Part shown: positions 9,640 to 19,500 of the stretch, piece after piece
How positions within the stretch are numbered: position 1 is the first letter of the stretch
How the letters are laid out: every line of letters starts with the position of its first letter
Source of the DNA: Auricularia sp. M13
Taxonomy: Eukaryota; Basidiomycota; Agaricomycetes; Auriculariales; Auriculariaceae
DNA: 64,000 nucleotides
Direction of reading: 5' to 3'
Assembly: GCA_037042915.1 (NCBI GenBank)
Contig: JAXOIZ010000013.1
Span: forward strand, 124,001 to 188,000
Notes under the pieces: generated by a model
What the model was told of the DNA's origin: nothing
The model's database searches: none
Seen by the model: only the letters and a program-made list of their open reading frames with translations
Program-made: the position numbers and the translations under genes

Positions 9640-11311
9640 TGGTGAGCCTGACGTTCCTGACAGATCAAATGGCGTTGAATCAGGCCGACCGCAGCGTGGA
9701 CACACGCTGCAGCACACCTCCATTTCTCAGGATAATTCTTCTACATTCGAAGTTGCCGTTCCCCGAGATCATTCAGGTGCTGGACCATATCGTCAATCGC
9801 GACAGCGTTTTGCCCGCGGTGATTGTTTCCTTGGCCCGGGGCCACGATCTGCAGGTAATTGGCAGAATATGCGGCCCCTTTCTCCATGGTATTGGCGCGA
9901 TCATATCTTTCGTGATGAAGAGCGACCAAAACTTCACGGCGGGTCGCTTGCGCACGATGAACGGAAAATCCGCGATTCTCTTCGGAGCGCGTCTGGCCGT
10001 ACCTCACCGCTCCTGTGGGCGCGCATTCGCCTATCCACGCGCATGTATTGCAGGCTCCTTCCCCTAGTTCTCGAGCGGTCCGGCCCCTCTGTACTGCTTT
10101 CCGTTGAGGTATTGGGCCATTCCCTTAACGCCACGGTAGCGGGAAATATGGACTTGGAGCGAGCAATGGGCACGCTGGAATCCTATGCCCCGCGCATTCA
10201 CGAAATCATGACAGACGAGCCGACTTCCGCATTGATCAACCTTTATCAGCAGCTCAACTTTCCGGTGCTCCATACGCTGCGTGTGCGTGGGTTAAGATGC
10301 GCAGGCCAGTTAACGCCCCAAGTCCGCTTAACCACTCCGAACCTGCGCGTGCTCGAGTTGTTCGAGGTCTTTCCGGTGCGGCTTACGGATATGCTGTCCA
10401 CACACCTCCGCGAAGTGTGCATCGACCGTTGTGTGGCCGTCTATCATGCTGCTTTGCCGATGATTCTCACGCGCTGCGTACACATTGAGCACCTGGCCTT
10501 CCGTGACGACGAGAAACATGTGCAGCAGGGCTATGATCAGGAAATACACTGGGGCATGCCTCCTCCGCGTCACCTGCAGACGCTGGATCTACGGTTACCG
10601 GTCCCGCTTCTTCTCAAGGTGCTGGACAAGGCGGCACAGAATGACACCGTGCTTTCGGCTTTGACGGTGGCCGTACCTTACGACCACACTTACGGCGGCG
10701 ACTCGCAGCAGATTGTGCAGCTTTTCTCCGCAGTTATGCGCGGAGTGGGCCCTATTGTCCGATTTACGATCGATTGTGGGGGTTGCGTCAAACTTCGCGA
10801 TTTGGCGGGCCGCGCACGCGCAATATCCTCGAGGATAGCCTTCACGTTGTCTCAGGAGCGAGTGTGGCCGCGCCTCTGCGAGCTATACGGTGCGCATGAT
10901 ACAACGTGCGAAGTTACGATACCCCTCGCGCTCTGGGACGGGCTTGCCGCAGACTTCACGGTATACACGCCTCGTAGGGTCCGGCAACTGCGTGTACTAG
11001 TCTCCTCGGACAACATCGAGGCGTTTGAGGATCGCACTTTCGGAATCGGTCGCTACTTTCCTGAGATCAAAGAAATGAATTTACCCTCTCTGGATCGCGT
11101 GGAGTTTGCAATCGTGCAGACGTATACGCTGTATGACCCGGTGCGGCTCCCAGCACTCCTCGCCGTCCGCGTATTGCGCAGCATCGCCTGCGACTTCCAG
11201 CGGAGACTTGACGTGGAGATAGTGGGTGAACACATCGACGGTGCAGAGGGTGAGGCGATGCGAGGCCTAATTTGGAGAGAGGGCGGAGGTAGGTGGAAAT
11301 TGGTGAATTGA
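9640..11311 (+). pseudogene. Chimeric F-box/LRR paralogue lacking its F-box
   Basis: Two pieces of the local F-box family are joined. From 9640 to about 10007 the sequence matches the middle of the family (PFPEIIQVLDHIVNRDSVLP, then SSERVWPYL in shifting frames). From about 10008 it resumes at the end of the F-box (SPLLWARIRLS) and continues open to a normal C-terminus (EGGGRWKLVN, stop at 11311). The F-box itself is missing. A 480-codon frame starts at an ATG at 9869 but reads the first piece out of frame. Deletion between two tandem copies would produce this. It could still make a protein with the repeat domain only, but it could not dock to Skp1 in the usual way. Confidence 0.6.
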
Positions 11312-12106
11312 CTGTGATACCGCGGTATCAAGATGACAGTATCAAGGAGCCGGGGTTGTAACGGGGAAATGGAACGCGTTTTGATTTACCTTGGAACGAT
11401 TTTCTTTTCCTGTGTAAAGTCTGCAAAAGAGACCATCTACGGGCATAGTCGAGATGTGGATGAGAATCTTGGTCAGTACAGCAGCACGGCTCACAGCTCC
11501 ATTTTTTTGTCGTGTGACTGATTAGCTTTGAGGATAGGGTGGATCTGGATACCGCAGTGAGGCTGCACGGTGCTGGTGCGGCGGTGTTGGCAGCCGCAGC
11601 CGGGCGGTGGCACTGCAACTGTGAATGTCTCTGCGGCCAGCATCAGCTTGCAGTAGTCCGGGAAGACCTCAAAAACGAAAGTCACGCACAATTTAATCAA
11701 ATAGGGCCGCACAGTGCTCGCAGGTGCTGTACGGTGTTCGAGCACCGCTAGTCTCCTTCGCAGACTTGGCGGTCAATTGAAGTTGCTCACGTAAGTTAAT
11801 CAAAGTTCAGATTCATTTGTCGTCACTCGCACTCTCAATACTTTCAAATCAAATCTTGGTTGCGTGTTGATCTTCGACTTTAAGCTACTAGAGTCGGCCC
11901 TGAAATGAGTGTACCATTTTCCGGAAATCCTTCAACAGCACCAGGAAGTCCCAATTTCTTCTGAGACAGGACTGATACAATATTGGTTGATTGATCGTGA
12001 GCTTTCTATCTAAGACTATCGTTACTTAGGTACTTTGCATCCGTCGGCAGCATAGCGCCAGTGCTGATGAGGCTGTGCGCGCCTCTTTTCTCTTCCCAAC
12101 ACCATC
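11312..12106. other. Spacer with 14-bp palindrome
   Basis: No gene is supported here. Five bases after the stop of the chimeric F-box copy lies the perfect palindrome GATACCGCGGTATC (11316-11329), which again contains a GTGATA half-site on its left flank. The last 170 bp before 12107 (for example ccaggaagtc and tttgcatccgtcggcag) match the leader of the broken F-box copy near 15885-16045, so this is the family promoter. Confidence 0.5.
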
Positions 12107-13486
12107 ATGTCTGCCATCGCTCTGCTTCCAGGCGACCTGCTCAGCGACGTACTGTGTTTGGCCGCTTCCTCTGCTGACATTTCCTCTAAAATTGCCGTAG
12201 CGCAAGTGTCACCGCACTGGCGGCGCGTCGCGCTCAGCTCGCCGTTGCTATGGACCTACATTCGCTTGTCCACCAGCCAGGACTGCCATTATGTCCCTGT
12301 AGTTCTTCCGCGCTGCGGTCCCTCAGCTCTGCTTTATATCGTAGTATCTGGCTCTTTCCTCCGCCCTGATGCCGCTGCGGATCTGGATGCAGCAATGCAC
12401 GCACTGGAGCCATATGCCGCGCGCATTCGGTCGCTCAACACGTCCGCGCCGACCGACGCGCTGCTAAACGTCAATCTGGACTTCCCAGTGCTTCATACTC
12501 TGCGGGCGCGCGCGGCTATCACAAACGACAGGCACTTGACGCGCATCTGCTTGAAGGCGCCAGCACTGCGCGTGCTCGACTTGACTCGGTGCTCGCCAGT
12601 CGTGCTTGAAGATCTGGTCTCGCAAGAACTCGAAGAAGTTCGTCTCGACTGTTGCCCGGGAGTCCAGCAGGCCGATTTTGTTGCGGTTCTCGCGCGTTGC
12701 GTCAATGTCTCGCACTTGACTCTGCGCTGCGAGGAGTCTGAAGTGCAGCACACCGAGGTAGGAACCCGCTGGGAAACTTCACCGCTGGTCCACCTCGACA
12801 CACTGGAGCTGTCCCTCCCCTGTCCGCTTATTATCACTGTCCTGGGCCATGTAGTGCACCCCGACACAGTTCTGCCGGCGGTTACAATCTGGATCCCTTT
12901 CGCCCAATACCCACATGATACGATGCTGCTAATGGACGTCCTTCTCCGACGCGTGGGCCCAATTACAGAATTCGTACTGGACGCCTACTCCGTCAGGCTC
13001 AGCGACGATGCAGAGCATCTGCGCGTGATAGCACTACGCGACGGCGCATTTGCCTTCGGCCCACTCTGGCCACTACACCGGACGCACGAAACGATACGCG
13101 ACATGACGATCCCTCTAGCCCTCTTGAGTCCGCTCGCGGACGATATTGCCGCGTACGGGTACCAGCCGGAGGCAGTCACACGGCTACGCGTGGAAGTCGA
13201 CCTGGAGTACGTCCAGATTTTTGACATTCACTCCACCGGCGGATGGCGTCTCCCCCCGCGCGGTATTCCTCTCTCCCGGCTGCGTCGCGTAGAGCTTGGC
13301 GTCGTCAGGTTGGGTACCCGTATCACACGGCTCCCGGCGCTTCTCGCCGTCCGCATTCTGGAGGCCATCACCTGCAACCCGGGCCAACGGTTGGAGGTGG
13401 AGATAGACGCACAGGTTGCAGAAGTTCAGGAGACACAAGATCTGTTTGAGCGAGACGGTGGCGGCAGGTGGCAGCTGTTGAATTGA
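12107..13486 (+). CDS. F-box/leucine-rich family protein (459 aa), intact
   Basis: A single uninterrupted exon encodes MSAIALLPGDLLSDVLCLAA at the start. An F-box spans about residues 4-50, with the LPxDLL entry, the AQVSPHWRRVAL core and the SPLLWTYIRLS exit. The remainder is an irregular leucine-rich fold (FPVLHTLRARA, LRVLDLTRC, EEVRLDCC, LDTLELSLP), ending in the family signature DGGGRWQLLN. In known biology the F-box binds Skp1 and the rest selects a substrate for the SCF ubiquitin ligase; the substrate is unknown. It is one of only two intact copies among seven in the window. The start is supported by paralogues beginning MAAIALLPDDV and MPAISKLSDDL. Confidence 0.85.
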   Translation: MSAIALLPGDLLSDVLCLAASSADISSKIAVAQVSPHWRRVALSSPLLWTYIRLSTSQDCHYVPVVLPRCGPSALLYIVVSGSFLRPDAAADLDAAMHALEPYAARIRSLNTSAPTDALLNVNLDFPVLHTLRARAAITNDRHLTRICLKAPALRVLDLTRCSPVVLEDLVSQELEEVRLDCCPGVQQADFVAVLARCVNVSHLTLRCEESEVQHTEVGTRWETSPLVHLDTLELSLPCPLIITVLGHVVHPDTVLPAVTIWIPFAQYPHDTMLLMDVLLRRVGPITEFVLDAYSVRLSDDAEHLRVIALRDGAFAFGPLWPLHRTHETIRDMTIPLALLSPLADDIAAYGYQPEAVTRLRVEVDLEYVQIFDIHSTGGWRLPPRGIPLSRLRRVELGVVRLGTRITRLPALLAVRILEAITCNPGQRLEVEIDAQVAEVQETQDLFERDGGGRWQLLN

Positions 13487-14709
13487 CTCTGCGCTGGTTC
13501 CCTTTGGACCGCATGTCACATTGCGAGTGCCGATGACTCAATTGCCGTACCGTCCATTCTCTTTACGAGCGTACCTGCTTCGTCTCCATTTCAGGCCGCG
13601 TTTGGAGACTTATGGGACATGCTGTACGCCCCATCCGCTCATTTCTGCTCGCGACGTTGCATATGTGTGACGGTCCCCGGTGATTGTCCACGCAGATTGT
13701 CCACGTAGACACTGACGCACTGACATCTGCAACTCCCGCCGCGTGGCCGCGTCGTCCCCGAGAGTACTCTAGGTGCGACTCAGGTGGCACTGGCGGCATT
13801 GCATCGTTCGCGCCGACCGAGCTGGCTGCGCGCTCCTGGGCAGGCGGGGCTCAGCCCACCTGTTCACAAACTTGCGCCATTATAGCAGCGGTTGTCCAAC
13901 GTTCAACGGTCGACCGCTGGGACCCTAGATCTCTAATGGGAATGGGAGGCACGTTGGCGACTGAAGCCTTCGCACCATAGCCCGTTTGCTGTCTGCATGT
14001 CACAGCCCGCAGCCCGCCCGCACTCTCTTCCAATTGTGCTGTCTACACGCTACACGTCCCTTTCAAATCGTCGACGGCGTGCGTCTGGCACCCCCGCATA
14101 TCCCCCTTCCCTCCTGTCACTCGCGTCCCTCTCGCTCATCGTCGTGCAGCAGTTGCTCCCATATGATATGCTCGCGACATGGGGCGTCCGACTCATTGGC
14201 GACCACAGCGTGGCAGAGGCCGACAAGAGCATCGCTCATCTCGATCGCATGCCGCGGACCCCGAGGCATCGTGCGGCCGTGTGTGGTATATGAGAGCCGT
14301 GTCACGAGAAACGTCCGTCAACATCCGCGACACAGCCTACTTGAATTTCATGCTTCACATTCCTGCACCTCCCTGCACTGTGTGCAACCACTTGCGCCTG
14401 CTCGCGCTTATGCAGCATCCGCCAACCTCCGGTCGATCTGTCGATCCATTCACAGTGGCGTTTTCAGTCATCAATCGTTTATTCGGCATCAGTGATCGAC
14501 GAGTTAAGGTGTAATTTTATGCTTCTGGACGAGTTCAGTTTCGTATGCTCAGGCACTTCAAGTCTGCCTTGGTAAGTGCTCAGTTTGTAAGCAGCCAAGA
14601 AATTGATCAGTCAGCAAATTCTCACCATCTACAGAAGGTTCGCCTTAAAAGCGCGCGTTGCAGGCTGGAATCCTCATTGACATCGTCTTTCCACAATCTC
14701 CACATCGCA
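13487..14709. other. Upstream region of dehydrogenase 1, no gene supported
   Basis: The open frames here are short and not conserved in frame. From about 13900 the sequence is similar, on the opposite strand, to the region upstream of the second dehydrogenase up to about 31095 (for example gctgggaccc and the tcactcgcgtcc block), so it is part of the inverted duplication. A shared ccttaaaagcgcgcg block about 60 bp before both ATGs is a possible core-promoter element. Confidence 0.5.
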
Positions 14710-15910
14710 ATGCCTTCCTACGTCGTCGCTGGCGCTTCTCGCGGCATCGGAGTTCGTCTCATCCAGTCCTCAGCGTCCTACACAACGCCGATTGACACCC
14801 TTTAACTGTTGCAGCTTGAATTTGTCGTACAGCTCTCGAACAAAGCCGATAACACTGTCTTTGCGCTCGCGCGTAACCCCGATGCAGCGCCCGGTCTCCA
14901 GGCCCTTGCGAGCAAGTCCAACGTCCACATCTTGAAAGCAGACATCGTGGATCCTGCTTCTTTGAAGGCGAGCAGTTGCATGATACACAAACGTCGAGGT
15001 CGCTGACTTGTCACACCGATAGGCTGCAGCCGACGCCGTGGCCAAGGTGACTGGAGGTTCGCTCGACGTGCTGATCAACAACGGCGCTATCCTGGGCGAC
15101 TTCGTGTGGTACGCGATTGACGAGTAGTGAGTACCCTTTAATCCATGGCATCTACTCTATGCTTATATACATATTTCGCAGCCCTACGCCGGAAGACCTC
15201 ATCCAGGACTTCCGCAAGGTGTTCGACACCAACGTGCTCGGAACCATCCTGCCGACCAACGCGTTCCTCCCGCTTCTTCGCAAGGGCACTCTCAAGCAGG
15301 TGCTCACTCTCAGCACGGGCCTCGCAGACACGGCGCTGGTCCTCGCGAGCGGGCATAAATATAACCCGTCGTACTGTATCACCAAGACGAGCGTTGAGAT
15401 GGTCAATGTCAAGTATGCCGGTGAGCATCCGAGACATGTAGCCTACATCGCTGTAGAATGAGCTAATCGTCGTATAGTCAAGTACAAGGACGAGGGCTTC
15501 ACGTTCCTCACGATCTCTCCCGGCATGGTCAAGACCGACATGAACAAGCCGCCGGGTCAGTCCTACCTTCCTGCAGCGGACTGACATGATCTGACGCTGT
15601 TCATGCTGGTACAGAGAAGCCCGAGGAGCTCGCCAAACTGCACGAGATGGTCGGACAGTTCATGAAGTTTGCGCCGCCGGACTGGAAGGGGCCCATCGAG
15701 CCGTCCGAGTCGGTCAGCAGCATGCTCGCCGTGCTCGAAGGCAGCACGCCGGCGGAGTCGGGCAAGTTCGTCAGCCATCACGGCGATCGCAACTGGCTGT
15801 AATTATGTACTCTTACTTGAACTTGCCTCTAAATCGAAGCTTCTGAACTGTGTTGCCTAGCTTCAAGTTGGAAGATGTAGCCGGACCAGGAAGTCGCTTT
15901 CGCTTTGAGA
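13900..15910 (+). repeat. Left arm of inverted segmental duplication
   Basis: This arm carries dehydrogenase 1 with its upstream and some downstream sequence. It is the diverged inverted counterpart of 29100-31095. Matches outside the coding region include the ccaggaagtc block just after the gene (about 15885) and several blocks upstream. The limits are approximate because they were judged by eye. Confidence 0.6.
14710..15802 (+). CDS. Short-chain dehydrogenase/reductase 1 (267 aa, 6 exons)
   Basis: The model is join(14710..14751, 14815..14967, 15023..15126, 15182..15420, 15478..15555, 15615..15802). Rossmann-fold NAD(P)-binding features are the glycine motif GASRGIG (about residues 8-14), DVLINNGA (the NNAG-type motif), the catalytic Tyr/Lys pair in YCITK, and the upstream Ser in LTLSTG. 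The enzyme should oxidise or reduce a small alcohol/carbonyl substrate with NAD(P)H; the substrate is not predictable. The 267-aa length fits classical SDRs. Intron 2 begins with GC (gcgagc at 14968) where the paralogue has gtgagc, so this is a GC-AG intron. Exon lengths are identical to those of dehydrogenase 2. Confidence 0.88.
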
Positions 15911-16218
15911 GAGTATTGACACCAAATTTAACCTTCTAATAGCCCTTGGATCGATCATGAGCTTGATGAGCGCACCAAAGTGCTTTGTATCCGGCGGCAG
16001 ACGGCGCTGAGGCGCTGCGCGCCGCTCTTCACTTCCTAAAACCATCATCTCTGACACCGTTCTGCTCCCGTTGACGTTGAGCTTCATTCAAAAAACTTAC
16101 ATTTGTCGTTGTGAGAAGGTTGCAAAGCTGGTTGACAATTCCCTTTTGATCTCGTCGGACTTCGCGCCGAAGCGTTCTTCCTCTTCCTATCATCGCGCCC
16201 CCTGCGCTCCACATTGTT
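15911..16218 (+). pseudogene. 5' remnant of F-box paralogue, interrupted by copia
   Basis: The sequence follows the leader and first codons of the intact copy at 12107: ccatcat then tctgacaccgttctgctcc against the intact ccatcatgtctgccatcgctctgcttcc. The initiator ATG has become ATC at 16047-16049. After about 16075 similarity is lost, so most of the body had been deleted before or alongside the copia insertion at 16224. The 3' end of the same gene appears beyond the element at 21791. Confidence 0.6.
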
Positions 16219-16223
16219 CCGTT
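16219..16223. repeat. Copia target-site duplication CCGTT, left copy
   Basis: The five bases CCGTT immediately before the left LTR are repeated exactly at 21786-21790 after the right LTR. This marks a complete insertion. Confidence 0.95.
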
Positions 16224-16506
16224 TGTGCGAGGGCACGGGGGTTGAGCGGTACTGAGCGCGACGACGGAGTGAGCAAAGAGAAGTCAGTGTATATAAATCA
16301 AGAGACTGACCTGAGCGCGACGACGGAGTGAGCAAAGAGAAGTGAGGCTCAACTCCGCGCGGCTCGGTCCTAAATACAGTGCTACGGAAACAAAGAGCGG
16401 AACGCGGGATCAAGATGTGAACGGAATGACAAATCGGGCAGGATCCTCAGGGACCGCATACAGAGAGTGTGATGACGAGAATAGCGGGAGGGGACCGCCG
16501 CGAACA
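16224..16506 (-). repeat. Copia 3' LTR (left on the plus strand)
   Basis: This 283-bp LTR starts TGTGCGAGG and ends GAACA. It contains a 33-bp direct repeat (16252-16284 and 16311-16343) that brackets a TATA-like tract (gtatataaatc, 16288-16298). That arrangement suggests duplicated promoter elements. It matches 21503-21785 at every base compared. Confidence 0.93.
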
Positions 16507-16518
16507 CACCCCCCTGAC
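16507..16518 (-). other. Copia polypurine tract
   Basis: On the coding strand the sequence CAGGGGGGTG directly abuts the 3' LTR. A purine run at this position primes plus-strand DNA synthesis in LTR elements. Confidence 0.6.
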
Positions 16519-16531
16519 GTAGCACGGCAAA

Positions 16532-19500
16532 TCAAGAAAAATCATCAAAAGAATCAACCACACCAAGCATTCTACGCGCGGCCTCCATCTTCAATCGACC
16601 GAGAGGTTTCGTCAACACATCGGCGGGCATGTCGAGCGTACCGCAGTGCGCGATTTCGATAACGCCGGAGGTGACCTGGTCGCGCAGCCAGAAGTAGCGA
16701 AGGTCCAAATGCTTCATGCGGCCATGGTGCTCCGGGTTGCGCGAGACGTGGACAGCGGACAGGTTGTCGAGGTGAAGACGAGACGCACCAGGCTCCTTCC
16801 AGCCAAGCTCGCCGAACAAGTTGCGGAAGAATACAGCCTCCTGGCCGCCAGAGCACGCAGCAACGTATTCGGCTTCAGTTGTCGACAGAGTAACGATGGA
16901 CTGCAACTTGCTGGACCAGTTCACGGCGCCGGTGCCGATCTTAACGACAGTGCCCGTTGTTGAGCGTCCAGTGGACGGATCGCCGCCATGATCAGCGTCG
17001 GCATAGACCTCGAATAGACGCGGCGATGGGACGCGAGATGGTGCGTAGACGAGCATCTTGTCGACGGTGCCGCGCACGTAACGGAAGAGGTGCTTCAGGG
17101 CCTTCCAATGTTCCATGCCGGGGTTCGACTGGTAGCGAGCGAGAACGCCAACTGCGTAGGCGATGTCGGGGCGCGTGGCGACGGCGAGGTAAGCGAGAGC
17201 GCCGACGGCATTAATGTAGGGGATACCAGCCATGGCAGCGCGCTCGTCATCCGTCTGAGGGCACATGTCAGCGGAAAGGCGCGCGTTGGTGTCCATCGCT
17301 GTAGCGACCGGCGAACACTTGTCGAAGCCATAGCGTTCAAGAACGTCGAGCACATACTGGCGTTGCGAGAAGCCCAGCATGCGGCGAGATTCGTCTCGCT
17401 TGACCTCGACGCCGAGAAGCCATTTCGTCGGCCCAAGCTTCCGCAGCTCGACATGTTTCCCCAACTCGTCGAGGAAAGCCTCAGCGACATCCAAGGTGCG
17501 CGCGGCGACCTGGACGTCGTCAACGAACACAGGGACGATAATACGGACGGTGTTGGCGGGGTCGCTGTAGACCCAGACACTCGCTTCGACCGTCGTGCGC
17601 ACGAATCCCATGCTGAGCAGGATCTCGTGCAGCTTCAAGTGCCAATTGCGTCCAGCCTGCCGCAGACCGTATAGAGCCTTCAGAAGCTTCAACACCCATT
17701 CGGGGCCCAGCTCCTGAAAGCCCTCGGGTTGCTTCATATAGACCTCCTCATCCAGCTCCCCGTTGAGATAGGCCGCGGTCACGTCTGCACTAAGCAGAAC
17801 CCAACCCTCCATCGCAATCATAGCAAAGATGCCGCGGAGAGAACCCCACCGAACGGTGGGCGCGAACGTCTCGCCGAAGTCGACACCTGGTCGCTGCGAA
17901 TCACCGCGCGCGACCAAACGCGCTTTATAGCGCTCAATGGTGCCGTCTGCATTGCGCTTGACCTTGAATACCCATTGAGACCCGATTGCCTTGCGGCCAG
18001 CGGGTAACTTGACCTTCTCAAACGTCTTATTGCGGACGAGGTTTCCCAATTCCTCGAGCGCAGCCGCGTGCCACAACGCTGCTTCCTCTTTGGGTCGCAG
18101 CATTGCCTCCTTATATGTCCTAGGTTCCTTCTGCTTAAACGACACTGGGCGCGCAGCGAACGCGTATTCCAGTGCCTCGTCCATAGTCAACGTAGAGGCA
18201 TCGATCATGTCCTGGAGTCCAGCAGCCAAGGCGGCGTTAAGGTCATCAGAGGATAGATCCTCCTCGCTATCGGACGGCACTTGCGGTGGGGGATCACGAT
18301 ATTGCAACAACGGATTGACGGGAACGGACGCGACGGGGTAGTCGAGCGTCCGGCGCAGGTCGGGCTCGCGAAGCGAACCCGCAGCAGGTCTCCCAGGACG
18401 GAGAGAGCGTTGCAGTCCCGCCGAAGCGGATGCGTTGGTCATTGCGGGTGTTCCCTCAGCGTGAGAGCCTCCGGGGCGAGGGTCACGTCGAGGCGGTCGC
18501 GGAGTAGCGTCGTCGTCACGCGGCAAGGCGGACGGCGTGCCCACAGGGAACGGAGGAGGCGGAGAAGCCGGGAGCGGCGTCAGAGGAGAGGAAGGGGAAG
18601 GGGGTAATGGAGGGAGCTCGCTCAGTGAAGGCGAGGGAACGGACACGGCAGGCGCAGGCGCAACGGGCACGGAATCTGCAACGAGATGCTGGGGAGCAGC
18701 GGCGTCGGGCACACGAACAGGAGAAGTGGGCGTACCAGAATCATCAGGCGCCGAACCACCGACAACTTGACTTGCGTCTCCATCATCGTGCCCGTGCTCG
18801 GAGGCTGCATCGTCGCCGAGTCCACCTCCCCAATCCTCCGCATCGTCGTCCTCTCCTTCCAGATCCTCAAGACCAGCAATCTCCTCAGGTAGGGCGGCGA
18901 GAATGGACTTCCACTCGTTCGAGGAAGACCCAGGGAAGCGCGACTCGTCGAAGATGGCCTCGGAGGAATCGAATGTTGTCTGGCGGTCCAGGTCGAAAAA
19001 TATCCAACAACCTGGCTTAATTTCCGAGTAGCCAACGAAGATGCACGCAGTATAGCGTCGCGCGAGTGCAGGGCGTTTCTCTGGGGTCACAAGAACATAA
19101 GCGAGGCAGCCAAACACACGGAAACGCGAGACGTCGGGCTTGTCGCCAGACCAGGCTTCCAGCGGCGTGATACTGCCTTCAAGCGCGCTGGAGACCGTAC
19201 GGTTCGAGATATGGATCCAAGCAGCAGCTGCCAGCGGCCACCACGAACGCGGGAGACGAGCCTGAGTGAGCATAGACGTGACGGCGTCCGCAATGTCGCG
19301 ATTTGCGCGTTCCGCGACACCGTTCTGCCAAGGAGCGCCCGTTTCGGTCCACTTCGTTTCGATGCCGAGCGATTTGCAGTAAGCGAGCGTGCGTTTTCCG
19401 ACGAACTCTCCGCCTTTGTCGTTGTGGAAGACCTTGAGGCGCTTGCCAGTTCGCCGTTCGGCCCACGCGACGTAGTCGACAAAAGAGTCGTGTAACTCGC

